From Pseudomonadota bacterium (GTDB taxonomy: Bacteria > Pseudomonadota > Gammaproteobacteria > Steroidobacterales > Steroidobacteraceae), in NCBI GenBank assembly GCA_025357635.1, contig JANXOV010000039.1, positions 1 to 44,873 of the forward strand: DNA of 44,873 bases. Reading direction: 5' to 3'. The notes under the pieces are model-generated. The model was not told the DNA's origin. It saw nothing but the letters and a program-made list of their open reading frames with translations, and ran no database searches. The position numbers were made by a program, and so were the translations under genes. This document shows positions 32,820-40,574 of this stretch, in pieces; positions within the stretch are counted from its first letter, which is position 1; every line of letters begins with the position of its first letter.

Positions 32820-33154
32820 ATGCGAGTCGTCCCACCACGGTGGGCCGAACTCGGGTTTGTCCGCACTGCAAGGCCACGATTCTCGACAGCGCCGCCGTTT
32901 GTCCGGGCTGCAATCATCATTTGCGGTTCGGCAAACTGGCGCTGAGCGAGCAGCGAGTCGCAAAGTCGGCGCTGCGTATCGAAGGCACGGTGCGGCAACC
33001 GCCCGATGCGCAGGCCTGCGAATACAGCGTCGTGATCGAGGTGCGCAATGAGCGCGGCGAGCAGGTGTCGCGCCAGGTGGTGGGCGTGGGTGCGCTGCAA
33101 CCGCAGGAGCTGCGCACCTTCAGCCTGTCGGTCGAGCTGCTCAACAAGGGCTGA
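32816..33154 (+). CDS. Zinc-ribbon protein coupled to bactofilin
   Basis: A 112-aa protein. A zinc ribbon (about 15-36; CPHCKATILDSAAVCPGCNH) with two CxxC pairs is followed by a beta-sandwich-like region (about 45-110) rich in alternating hydrophobic residues (YSVVIEVRNERGEQVSRQVV, FSLSVELL). Start is GTG 32816-32818, overlapping the bactofilin stop; the nearby ATG at 32820 is out of frame. I do not know a named family for the second part. Coupling suggests a bactofilin partner, perhaps for assembly or membrane targeting. Confidence 0.8.
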   Translation: MNASRPTTVGRTRVCPHCKATILDSAAVCPGCNHHLRFGKLALSEQRVAKSALRIEGTVRQPPDAQACEYSVVIEVRNERGEQVSRQVVGVGALQPQELRTFSLSVELLNKG

Positions 33155-33163
33155 ACTGAAGAT

Positions 33164-33988
33164 TTAATTCCAGAGCGCGACGGCGGCGCCGGCCGCGATC
33201 AATGCGATGCCTGCGGCAACGGCGGTGCGTTGGCCGAACGGCGCCAGTTTTTCCAGCAGGACGAACAGCGTCAGCGCCGCGATGCACAGCAGATTCATGA
33301 CGCCGCCCGCGAACAGCAGCAGCATCAGCGCCCAGCAGCATCCCAGGCAATGAACACCATGCAGCGCGCCCATGCGCGCGGCGCCGGCGACTCCGGGTCG
33401 CCAGTGATTGCTGATGAAGAAAGCCGGCGCGCGGCAATGATGCAGACAGCGGCGCTTGAGCGGCGTGAGCTGATACACACCGGCGATGACGAGTATTGAC
33501 GCCGACAGCCAGCGGTGCCGCAGTTCCATCATGGGCGACAGCCACAGCAGCGTGCTCAGGCTGCGTTGCAACGCCGTTGCGGCCAGACTGAACGCCGCCC
33601 AACACAGAAGGTAGCCGCACAAAAATGCGTACACGCGCGCAGCCGGGGCTGCGCCACCGTCATCCTTGCGCACGACGCGCGCATACAGCAGCAGGGTGGG
33701 CGCCGCCGATGGCAGCATCATGCCCACCATCATCACGAGCCACATCGCAAACAGCAGCGCAAGATGTGCAGCGTCCCACTGTGCGCGCATCATCCACACC
33801 GATGCACCGGTCATTGTCCCGTACATGTCACGGCTCATGGGAACGATCCACGCCCAGCACAGCGCGCAGATGCCGGCGAGTGCGAGACCGACGATCCAGG
33901 AATCGCGGACCAGCAGCCGTTCGGCCAGGCTGCGCTCGTCAGCGGACGACGCCGTGGGTGCTCCAGTGAATGGCCGCCAGATGCGCAT
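33164..33988 (-). CDS. DUF2182 integral membrane protein
   Basis: A 274-aa membrane protein with about six or seven helices and the DUF2182 hallmarks MWLVMMVGMMLPSAAPTLLL, LTPLKRRCLHHCRAP and MGALHGVHCLGCCWALMLLL. The last two hold Cys and His clusters suited to metal binding. DUF2182 is annotated as a predicted metal-binding membrane protein of unknown function. The start overlaps the end of the DUF1326 gene by 50 bases and there is no later good start, so the overlap seems real. The two families often occur together. It converges on the zinc-ribbon gene. Confidence 0.88.
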   Translation of the reverse strand: MRIWRPFTGAPTASSADERSLAERLLVRDSWIVGLALAGICALCWAWIVPMSRDMYGTMTGASVWMMRAQWDAAHLALLFAMWLVMMVGMMLPSAAPTLLLYARVVRKDDGGAAPAARVYAFLCGYLLCWAAFSLAATALQRSLSTLLWLSPMMELRHRWLSASILVIAGVYQLTPLKRRCLHHCRAPAFFISNHWRPGVAGAARMGALHGVHCLGCCWALMLLLFAGGVMNLLCIAALTLFVLLEKLAPFGQRTAVAAGIALIAAGAAVALWN

Positions 33989-34574
33989 GCGTGTCGTGGA
34001 AATCCAGATCGATCGCTCCGCTGCACCTGGCCGTGCCGCTGGTCATCTCGGCGTCTTGAAACTCGAAACCGCTCGGCAGCGTCAGGCGTGGACGATGCGC
34101 CGCACCGGTCACCGGATTGGTGATGGGCCGGGAGGATGCCTCGAGAAAATCAGGGATGCGCAGCGACGCGGTGCCCGCGGCTTTGTCGATCCGCAGATCG
34201 ATGGGCCGTACCAGCGTCGGCAGCACCTGAGTGACAGTGGTTGAAAACACCTGCCAGATCAGCGCGCCGACATCGGTCTCGCGGCCGTGTGAAATCGCTT
34301 CGATGGCGGCCCGCTGCTTCTCGTCGGCGCGCGAATCCACGACGGTTTGGAACGTGCCATTGCCCAGATGCACGGCCTTGGGCCACGCGGCGAATATGCC
34401 CCATCGCAGCCCGTCGAGTTTGAGGTCGCCGAAGTGGCCGCGATCGATCTGAACGAAACACAGTGCGCGGCAATCCCCGTGACTGGGAAGGGAATTGAAC
34501 TGGCAGGGACAGCCCCAGTTGCAATTGCAGTTGTTGTACTCGACGCCCTGCATGGACCATTCTACGTGCGCCAT
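33939..34574 (-). CDS. DUF1326 domain protein
   Basis: A 211-aa protein without a signal peptide. The N-terminal DUF1326 signature is a cysteine cluster, YNNCNCNWGCPCQFNSLPSHG, with CRALCFV shortly after, suggesting a metal site made of up to six Cys. Later conserved parts include GLRWGIFAAWPKAVHLGNGT and ALIWQVFSTT. The function of the family is unknown. It is co-transcribed with and overlaps the DUF2182 membrane gene, so the pair probably works as a soluble metal-binding partner and a membrane partner (inference). Confidence 0.87.
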   Translation of the reverse strand: MAHVEWSMQGVEYNNCNCNWGCPCQFNSLPSHGDCRALCFVQIDRGHFGDLKLDGLRWGIFAAWPKAVHLGNGTFQTVVDSRADEKQRAAIEAISHGRETDVGALIWQVFSTTVTQVLPTLVRPIDLRIDKAAGTASLRIPDFLEASSRPITNPVTGAAHRPRLTLPSGFEFQDAEMTSGTARCSGAIDLDFHDTHAHLAAIHWSTHGVVR

Positions 34575-34599
34575 GATGACTCCCCTCGCTGCGTGTGAT

Positions 34600-35673
34600 T
34601 CAGTCGGGTTTGGCCTTGGAGAATACCGCCCGCATCAGCTTGTTCACATTCATGCGCAGCTCATTCAGCTGGCCCAGGCTGACAGCGGTCTTTAGCGCTT
34701 CGCGCAACGGCTGCAGCGGATAGCCGCCGTAGGCGCCGGATTCGCGGATGTCGTTGGTGACATTGGAGCGCCCCTGCAGCATGACATTGTCGGCGATGGT
34801 CACGTGCCCGGTGACGACGGAATTGCCGCCCGTCTGGAACTGCCGGCCAATCTTGGTTGATCCACCCATCATGAAGCCCGCGGTGTACATGCCGTTCTCG
34901 CCCAGATCGCAGTTGTGCGCGATGTGGCAGATGTTGTCGAGCTTGACGCCGGAGCGGATGAAGGTGGAGGACAACTTGGCCCGGTCAATGGCGCAATTGC
35001 TGCCGATCTCCACCTCATCGCCGATCACCACATTGCCCAGATGCGGAATCTTGACGGACCGCCCGTCGCGCCCCGGCGCATAGCCGAATCCATCGCTGCC
35101 GATGCTGGTATGCGGATGGACTTCGCAATCCCGGCCGATCTGGCAATGCGCTCCCACGAACACGTGCGGGTGAAGCGTGGTGCCCGCGCCAACACGGACT
35201 TGATTCTCGATCACCACGTGTGAGCCGATGCGGCACCCTGCGCCAATGACGGCGCCGGCGCCGATGACGCAATACGGTCCCAGCAGCACGTTGTCGCCGA
35301 TGATCGCCGTCGGGTGCACCAATGCCGTCGGATGCCTCGTCCCCCATTGGGTGAAGCGCTCGGACTTGTGATCGAAATAAGGCAGCAGCACGGCCATCGC
35401 CATGGGAATGCCGCGCACCGAGAAAAAACAGCTCGATGGAGCGATGAGCTCACCCACGTGATACGCGATCTTGGCGTCCACGATGAGGATCGGAGCCTTG
35501 AGGTGATGGGCCTCGTCCAGCTGCGCGATCTCGTTGACATAAACGAGACTGTCGAGCGAAGCCTCGGCCGAGCTGTTGCAGGTATTGGCGCGCATGGCCA
35601 GATTGCCCTGCAAAAACGTGAAAATGTCGGAGTGATCGTTCTGTATGGTTTGAGCCGACAGCATGGGAATCAC
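34600..35673 (-). CDS. lpxD: LpxD-type UDP-3-O-acylglucosamine N-acyltransferase, stand-alone
   Basis: LpxD adds a 3-hydroxyacyl chain to UDP-3-O-acyl-GlcN in lipid A synthesis. It has 357 aa: an N-terminal uridine-binding domain (about 40-100), a left-handed beta-helix of hexapeptide repeats (about 110-300; [20 protein letters not shown]), the catalytic His 253 in [13 protein letters not shown] and the conserved SDGFGYAP, then a C-terminal helix. Start is GTG 35671-35673, with AAGG close before it, or ATG 35664. The usual bamA-skp-lpxD-fabZ-lpxA neighbours are absent, so this may be a second copy or a relative acting on another sugar. Confidence 0.85.
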   Translation of the reverse strand: MIPMLSAQTIQNDHSDIFTFLQGNLAMRANTCNSSAEASLDSLVYVNEIAQLDEAHHLKAPILIVDAKIAYHVGELIAPSSCFFSVRGIPMAMAVLLPYFDHKSERFTQWGTRHPTALVHPTAIIGDNVLLGPYCVIGAGAVIGAGCRIGSHVVIENQVRVGAGTTLHPHVFVGAHCQIGRDCEVHPHTSIGSDGFGYAPGRDGRSVKIPHLGNVVIGDEVEIGSNCAIDRAKLSSTFIRSGVKLDNICHIAHNCDLGENGMYTAGFMMGGSTKIGRQFQTGGNSVVTGHVTIADNVMLQGRSNVTNDIRESGAYGGYPLQPLREALKTAVSLGQLNELRMNVNKLMRAVFSKAKPD

Positions 35674-35864
35674 TGAACCTTTTTATAGGGGGAATTGAAG
35701 CGCGATCGTGTCATTTGGACGTCGACGCGCTGTCAAATCAACCGCAAAGGCACAGCGCAATGCCCGAATCAGGCCAGCCAACGGCAATTCAAGCACAAAG
35801 GGGCGCGAAAGATTGCAATATTTTCATTGCATCGCCGGTCTGCCGGCCCGGTCCGGGGCACGCC

Positions 35865-36284
35865 CTACTTCAACCCGGGTTTCTCCATATCGCGCAGATT
35901 GGTGTTGAATACCGTGCCGGTCTTGACCTGCGTGGCCTTCACCAGCGCACCCCCATGCTTGCCGTTGCGCAGGGGATTAAGTTCAATGATGACCTCATCA
36001 CCCGCCGCAAACGCGCGCCGCGTCCAACCCGTGCGCGTCAGGTTGCCGGGGCTCGTCAACTCCAGCGACCAGGTACCCGCCGTCTCGCCCGCCGCTGCCG
36101 GCACATCGACCCACAGCACCACATGCGGATTGGTCCATTGGAATTCCTTGACGGTGCCGTGAATGGAGATCTGCTTGCTGAACTCGAACATGGCGAAGGA
36201 ATGGTGGGCGGCGGCCAGACCCGTCAAGCCGGCGCATGCCAGCACGGCGGCAAGCGCCCTGGATCGAAGAACTTGAATCGTCAT
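35865..36284 (-). CDS. DUF6152 family secreted protein
   Basis: A 139-aa protein. Signal peptide of about 26 residues (AAVLACAGLTGLAAA) followed directly by HHSFAMFEFSKQI, the hallmark of DUF6152: two His at the mature N-terminus, then a small beta domain (GTVKEFQWTNPHVVLWVDVP, FAAGDEVIIELNPLRNGKHG, ending LRDMEKPG). An N-terminal His pair would suit copper or heme binding, though this is inference. It is the last of five minus-strand genes. 190 bp without a recognisable gene separate it from lpxD. Confidence 0.85.
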   Translation of the reverse strand: MTIQVLRSRALAAVLACAGLTGLAAAHHSFAMFEFSKQISIHGTVKEFQWTNPHVVLWVDVPAAAGETAGTWSLELTSPGNLTRTGWTRRAFAAGDEVIIELNPLRNGKHGGALVKATQVKTGTVFNTNLRDMEKPGLK

Positions 36285-36302
36285 TGCATTTCTCCGCTCA
36301 AA

Positions 36303-37163
36303 CTACTTCGGCGGCGCCGATTCGATCGGCACCGGATTTCCATCCGCCTGCGGCACCGGAACGAACACGGCATTGCCGTTCTTGTCCACCCGCTCGGCAA
36401 AACTGCCCTGCAGGCACACGCCTTCGACGATGTCATATTTGCGCGCACGCTGGCGAAAGTAAATGCGCGTGGTCTTCCATGGGCGGGTGAGGATGCGCGG
36501 CGCGATGATTTCCAGGTCATCGTACAAGGTTTCCGAATCGGCCAGGTGAATGCGCTCGATCACGTGCAGATCGCCGTTGTTGGGCATGCCGACCGCTTCG
36601 CTGACTGCGAGGAAGGTCTGCGGCAGCACCCCGACGGTGTCGACCACCAGCGTCTCGCCGTCCCAGCGCCCGATGGAATGCCCGTGAAACGTGGGGTCCG
36701 GATCGACCGGATGGCCACGGCCATCGGTGTAGATGCGGCGCAGCCGGTTGCCATCGGATTCACCGAGCAGCGTCACGCGCCCCGGCGTGAACAGGATCTC
36801 CATCGCGTTGTGCGTGATCAGCATCCAGCTGGGCATGGCCTCGGGCAGGCAGTCGATGAACAGGCCGCGCGGATTGCCGGCCGCCTCGTCGGCTGCCATT
36901 GTCGCCACCTGCTTCGCGGCCTGCGGATTCCAAGGCATCGGATCCGCCTTGATCCGGCGATTCTGATCGCTGATCTTTGGCGTCCACACGCCGCTCCAAT
37001 CGGGGAGTTTCGCAAGAGCCGCCCAATCCTGCGCCGTGGGCGCCGGGTTGAGCACGGTCTCGGCGGCGCTCGCGCAGTTGCCGCACAAGGCCAAGACCGC
37101 GATGGCGCAACCTGTACGCCGGCGCCAGCGCGCTCGGGCATCGAACGATGAATGATTCAACAT
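36303..37163 (-). CDS. Secreted protein of unknown function, associated with DUF6152/DUF6644
   Basis: A 286-aa protein with a signal peptide (about 1-34: RTGCAIAVLALCGNCASAA). The mature part starts WSGVWTPKI-like text (LPDWSGVWTPKISDQNRRIK) and has DCLPEAMPSWML, IYTDGRGHPVDPDPTFHGHS, GRWDGETLVVDTVG and YDIVEGVCLQGSF. This set of blocks recurs in proteins found next to DUF6152 and DUF6644 genes in environmental proteobacteria. No enzymatic motif is evident; the HGHS and repeated Trp-Asp-Gly suggest a beta-rich ligand or metal protein. It lies 6 bp after one membrane gene and 18 bp before DUF6152 in transcription order. Confidence 0.8.
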   Translation of the reverse strand: MLNHSSFDARARWRRRTGCAIAVLALCGNCASAAETVLNPAPTAQDWAALAKLPDWSGVWTPKISDQNRRIKADPMPWNPQAAKQVATMAADEAAGNPRGLFIDCLPEAMPSWMLITHNAMEILFTPGRVTLLGESDGNRLRRIYTDGRGHPVDPDPTFHGHSIGRWDGETLVVDTVGVLPQTFLAVSEAVGMPNNGDLHVIERIHLADSETLYDDLEIIAPRILTRPWKTTRIYFRQRARKYDIVEGVCLQGSFAERVDKNGNAVFVPVPQADGNPVPIESAPPK

Positions 37164-37169
37164 GGACTA

Positions 37170-37670
37170 TCAGCCTCCTATCATCGTAAATCCGATCCAG
37201 CGTCCGCAGGCGATGACCCCGATCCACAGCAGCAAGGACACCACGCCGACGACACGGTCAGAGACGGGCACGGCGCGACCGCTGGAGTCGCGATTGGTGT
37301 TGGGGTTCAGGAGCAGATGAAAGATCGCCATGTTAATGCCGGCCATCGCGATCAGCACCATCTTGCGGAAGAAAAAGTCGTTGTGCGCATATTTGGGCGC
37401 ATTGGAGGCGAACAGCAGCGCACCGCTCACCACTGCCGCGGCAAATGCAACCCAGGTGACCGGCAGCACCGAGCGCGCCACCTGATCGACGCTGCGCTCG
37501 CGCCAGGCGAGGCCGATCAGACGCATGTCCATGATGGAAATGCTGCCGAACACCAGCGTGATGGCCAGCACATGCACGCCCTCAACGAACGGGAACAGCG
37601 TTTCGTTTTCACGCAGCGTGACGGCCAGCGCCGTCGCCTGCAACCACTCCAACTGCGGATCGAAAATCAT
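37170..37670 (-). CDS. DUF6644-like small membrane protein (2)
   Basis: A 166-aa inner-membrane protein with four helices: FVEGVHVLAITLVFGSISIM, VTWVAFAAAVVSGALLF, VLIAMAGINMAIFHLL and VVGVVSLLLWIGVIACGRW. The His in helix 1 (EGVHVLA) and the His in IFHLL could hold heme b. It resembles the preceding gene product in layout and in the closing LLLWIGVIACGRWIGF (LLLWVGIVFAGRWIAY there), so the two are tandem paralogues. Start is ATG 37668-37670, overlapping the preceding stop as ATGA. Confidence 0.8.
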   Translation of the reverse strand: MIFDPQLEWLQATALAVTLRENETLFPFVEGVHVLAITLVFGSISIMDMRLIGLAWRERSVDQVARSVLPVTWVAFAAAVVSGALLFASNAPKYAHNDFFFRKMVLIAMAGINMAIFHLLLNPNTNRDSSGRAVPVSDRVVGVVSLLLWIGVIACGRWIGFTMIGG

Positions 37671-38158
37671 GCGACGCGAACGTACGCGATCCAGCGGCCC
37701 GCAAACACGATGCCGACCCAGAGCAGCAGCGACAGCAGCGCAAAGCCGGTGCGCCACAGCCTGGCCGAGGAGGCCCATCGATTCGTGTCGATGCGCCGCT
37801 GCACGGCGAACGTAAGCGCAACGATGCTCAGCAGCATGATCATTTTGAGCTGGAAGGCGCTGTTCTGAAGCGACCGCGCCGGTTCAGCCGAGATCATCAG
37901 CAGGCCCGTCACCAGCAGCACCGGCAGCGTCCACCACACCACCGGCAGGAACCGTGCCGCGATGCGCATGACGGGCTGATCCTGGCAGGCGAGTTCCAGC
38001 AGCCGCAGATTCAGCATGAGCACCGCCGACAGCAGCAGACCGATCGCCAGGATATGCAATGTCTGAACCGCCGGGACGATCCACTCGATGCTCTGCAAGG
38101 TATGGCTCAGCGGCGTGGATTCCAGCCAGGCGCAAAATGGGTCGAGCCAGGCCTGCAT
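37667..38158 (-). CDS. DUF6644 family small membrane protein (1)
   Basis: A 163-aa inner-membrane protein. Four helices: IVPAVQTLHILAIGLLLSAV, WWTLPVLLVTGLLMIS, KMIMLLSIVALTFAVQ and LLSLLLWVGIVFAGRWIAYV. The LHILA of helix 1 matches VHVLA in its tandem paralogue. The start ATG 38156-38158 lies 2 bp after the stop of the FMN dehydrogenase, so translation is probably coupled. The position directly after an exported dehydrogenase suggests a membrane anchor or quinone-side partner (inference). Confidence 0.82.
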   Translation of the reverse strand: MQAWLDPFCAWLESTPLSHTLQSIEWIVPAVQTLHILAIGLLLSAVLMLNLRLLELACQDQPVMRIAARFLPVVWWTLPVLLVTGLLMISAEPARSLQNSAFQLKMIMLLSIVALTFAVQRRIDTNRWASSARLWRTGFALLSLLLWVGIVFAGRWIAYVRVA

Positions 38159-38160
38159 GA

Positions 38161-39396
38161 TCAATACTTCGCCCAGACGACGGCGCCGTTCGTGATCGCC
38201 GCCAGCGAGGGCGTACCGGCCTGGCGCATGATGATCTTCAGCTCGCGATCCAGGATGTCGATGACCGCCGCCACGCCCTGTTCGCCGAACGCCGCCAGTC
38301 CCCAGCCTTGCGGACGGCCCAGACCGACGCCGGTTGCACCCAGCGCCAGCGCCTTGAACACGTCGGTGCCGCGGCGGATGCCGCCGTCGATGAACACCGG
38401 GGCTTTGCCGCCGACGGCGGCCACGACTTCGGGCAGGCATTCGATGGTAGAGCGCAGCGTCTCTTCGGCGCGGCCGCCGTGATTGGAAACCACCACGCCA
38501 TCGGCGCCGTGTTCAAGCGACATCGCGGCATCCTCGCCGGTGACGATGCCCTTGACGATCAGCTTGACCGAAACGATGTCGCGCAGCCGCCGCAGGTAAT
38601 CCCAGGAGATCGCCGTGGGCGCGTGTTCCTTGACGCGCGATACGTCGATGCCCGCATACAGAGGCGCTTTACGCACCTGATCATGCGTATTGTTGATGTG
38701 GCATTGCGTGCAGTCGCGGGTGTCGCGCTGCATCGCCCGCGACAACGTCTCGGTATTGCGGCCGGGCATGACGTCGACGGTGAGCGCAATGGCGGTGCAG
38801 CCGGCCTGTTGCGCCCGTTTCACCAAGGCCTGTGTCACGCTCCAGTCATCGGTGGCGTACAGCTGCTGCCACAGCGGCGCCTGCCGCGCCGCCGCGATAT
38901 CCTCCACCGCGAAGGAGGCGAAGCTGGAGGCCATCAGCTGCACGTTACGGGATGCCGCCGCCCTTGCGACGGCCACTTCGCCTTCCGGATGAAAAGCGCG
39001 CATGCCCGACACCGCCGACATATACAGGGGGGATTGCCAGTGCCGGCCGAAAACCTCACGGCTCGTATCGAGCTTGCTCACATCGACAAATCGGTGTGAG
39101 CGGATCTGCAGGCGCGAATACGCCTCGTGGTTGAGCACGACGGTGCGGTCGTCGTCGATGCCGGTGGCAAGGTAGCCGAAATGCGCCGGCGGCAGTTTGG
39201 CGCGCGCCAGCGCCTCAAAATCGGCGACGTTGAGCACCTGGTCGGCGCGCAGGATGCCGAGTGCATCGGCCGGATTTGCAAGCGCTTGCGCCAGACTGCC
39301 GGCAGGCAGCACCGCCAGCGCGGGGAAGCAGGCCAACGCGCGCAGCACCCGTCGGCGGGCGTCGGAAACAATATCGGCATCGAGCATCGAACGCAT
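38161..39396 (-). CDS. Exported FMN-dependent alpha-hydroxy-acid dehydrogenase with a CxxCH motif
   Basis: A 411-aa member of the lactate/glycolate/mandelate oxidoreductase family. Residues 14-40 look like a Tat signal (ARRRVLRALACFPALAV). The FMN barrel follows: FGYLATGIDDDRT (Tyr 75), LYMSAVSGMRAFHPEGE, LWQQLYATDDW, catalytic Lys 292 in LIVKGIVTG, His 306 and Arg 309 in VVSNHGGR, and FIDGGIRRGTDVFKAL. Between strands, where family members have loop 4, an insert carries CTQCH (Cys 229, Cys 232, His 233; codons 38698-38712), a c-type heme motif. This suggests intramolecular electron transfer from FMN to heme, an arrangement different from flavocytochrome b2, whose heme b domain is N-terminal. 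It heads the five-gene operon. Heme attachment is not proven; Tat export and Ccm heme attachment are an unusual combination. Confidence 0.88.
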   Translation of the reverse strand: MRSMLDADIVSDARRRVLRALACFPALAVLPAGSLAQALANPADALGILRADQVLNVADFEALARAKLPPAHFGYLATGIDDDRTVVLNHEAYSRLQIRSHRFVDVSKLDTSREVFGRHWQSPLYMSAVSGMRAFHPEGEVAVARAAASRNVQLMASSFASFAVEDIAAARQAPLWQQLYATDDWSVTQALVKRAQQAGCTAIALTVDVMPGRNTETLSRAMQRDTRDCTQCHINNTHDQVRKAPLYAGIDVSRVKEHAPTAISWDYLRRLRDIVSVKLIVKGIVTGEDAAMSLEHGADGVVVSNHGGRAEETLRSTIECLPEVVAAVGGKAPVFIDGGIRRGTDVFKALALGATGVGLGRPQGWGLAAFGEQGVAAVIDILDRELKIIMRQAGTPSLAAITNGAVVWAKY

Positions 39397-39479
39397 CCCC
39401 AGTCATTCCGCCCGACAGCAGAATACTACACGCGGATGCCAAGGGCTCGCGCAGCGGTCCCGCGAATCATCTCAACGCA

Positions 39480-39881
39480 TCAACCCGGCGTTCGCGTTTG
39501 CGCGCGCCGGGGCAGCGTACCCAGCCCCGCCTCCCAATGAAGCGCATCCTGTGTCCAGATGTGATCCACCGGCACGAGCGCGTTTGGATCATCCAGAGTG
39601 CACAGGGTCACGTCGATCTCATCGGCGCGGTGCCGGTTCCAATAGGTCAGCGGCGTGCCGCAGTGAGCGCAGAAGCTGCGCATCACGCCGGGGGAGGAGG
39701 CGAATGCAACGGGCAGCGCCGCTTCGTACTCGAGCGACGCGCGCGGCACCGTCACCCACGCGACCGCATGCGCGCCGGCGGCGCGTTGACAGGAACGGCA
39801 ATGGCATAGTGTGGGCGGATACAGTGGCGCGGCGGCGCTGCGATAGCGGACGCTCCCGCACAGGCATCCGCCCTTCAACAC
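39480..39881 (-). CDS. GFA family protein (CENP-V/glutathione-dependent formaldehyde-activating fold)
   Basis: A 133-aa zinc protein. The GFA cysteine pattern is complete: GGCLCGSVRY, CHCRSCQRAAG and FCAHCGTPLTYW. The family was named for S-hydroxymethylglutathione synthase (Gfa), but most members have unknown function, and the fold only shows two zinc sites. The start is GTG 39879-39881 or TTG one codon later; no ATG is available. It lies just after the DUF3106 gene (10 bp) on the same strand and may share its transcript. It ends about 80 bp before the FMN dehydrogenase start. Confidence 0.9.
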   Translation of the reverse strand: MLKGGCLCGSVRYRSAAAPLYPPTLCHCRSCQRAAGAHAVAWVTVPRASLEYEAALPVAFASSPGVMRSFCAHCGTPLTYWNRHRADEIDVTLCTLDDPNALVPVDHIWTQDALHWEAGLGTLPRRAQTRTPG

Positions 39882-39891
39882 GACCGGCGCC

Positions 39892-40344
39892 TCATCGATT
39901 CAAGCGCCTGCGCCGCTGTTCCGGCGTCATCTGCTTCCAGCGCTTGCGTAATTCCATGCGTCTGTCCGGCGGCAGTTGCTGGAAGCGCTTGAAGGATTCG
40001 CGCACCCGCGCCTGCTGCTCCGGCGGCAGGCTCTTGAAGCGATGCCAGCGCTCGCGCAATTGCTGACGTTGCTCGGGCGGCATCGTTCGCCATTGACCGA
40101 AACGCTGGCGTGCCTGACCGCGTTCGTCCTCCGACATGCCAAGCCAGCGCTGGCTGCCGCGCGCGAGGGCCTGCTGGCGCTCGGCCGGCAGTGCACTCCA
40201 GGTATCCTGGTAGCGATGCAGCAGCTGCTGCTGATCGGAACTCAGTGCCTGCCAGCTTTGCGGCGCAGCCGGTTCCTGCGCCCGCGCGAGGCCGCCGGCC
40301 AGGCCGGCACACAAAGCAGCGGTTAATGCCAAGGCTTTAATCAT
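39892..40344 (-). CDS. DUF3106 periplasmic helical protein
   Basis: A 150-aa protein. Signal peptide (MIKALALTAALCAGLAGGLA, then RAQ; about 1-23) followed by an Arg/Gln-rich helical domain with repeated LPPEQR, MPPEQRQQL, LPPEQQARV and LPPDRRMEL units spaced about 13-20 residues, ending in RRRRLNR. The repeats resemble LTxxQ/CpxP-Spy/CnrX-type periplasmic sensors only in general form. It is the last gene of the sigma/DUF3619/77-aa/DUF3106 set and overlaps the 77-aa gene by ATGA. A sensing or regulatory role with the sigma factor is inferred. Confidence 0.87.
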   Translation of the reverse strand: MIKALALTAALCAGLAGGLARAQEPAAPQSWQALSSDQQQLLHRYQDTWSALPAERQQALARGSQRWLGMSEDERGQARQRFGQWRTMPPEQRQQLRERWHRFKSLPPEQQARVRESFKRFQQLPPDRRMELRKRWKQMTPEQRRRRLNR

Positions 40345-40574
40345 TGCTTCTCACCCTCGCCCGGCGGCGCATCTTCGATCTCGTCGCGATCGTGCTGCGC
40401 CGAGCGCTTGAAGAACTCCCACCACGTTGCATCCTCGACATCATCCTGACCCAGAAACTCCAGGAAAGAATCATCCGGCGGCGGCGCCTTCGCCGGCGCA
40501 TCGGCGCGCGTCGCCGCGCCGAGCAGCAACGACCCGGCCAGCACCGCTGCAGAACCGACGCGGCTGGCCCGCAT
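40341..40574 (-). CDS. Small exported acidic protein in the sigma-factor cluster
   Basis: A 77-aa product with a short signal peptide (SAAVLAGSLLLGAATRADA) and an acidic mature part (DDSFLEFLGQDDVEDATWWE, FFKRSAQHDRDEIEDAPP). No named family is recognised, although similar small genes sit between DUF3619 and DUF3106 genes in related bacteria. TGATG overlap with the DUF3619 stop and ATGA overlap with DUF3106 imply strict co-translation. Its acidic mature part and the very basic DUF3106 protein could bind each other in the periplasm. Confidence 0.75.
   Translation of the reverse strand: MRASRVGSAAVLAGSLLLGAATRADAPAKAPPPDDSFLEFLGQDDVEDATWWEFFKRSAQHDRDEIEDAPPGEGEKQ

Noticed and set aside
35830-35850. 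Small hairpin GCCGG-TCTG-CCGGC after the DUF6152 gene as terminator
   Set aside because: Five-base stem without a T run on either strand; too weak to call.
35715-37151. 478-codon plus-strand open frame across the DUF6152 and 286-aa genes
   Set aside because: It spans two real minus-strand genes with signal peptides and the gap between them; Arg/His-rich product without domains.
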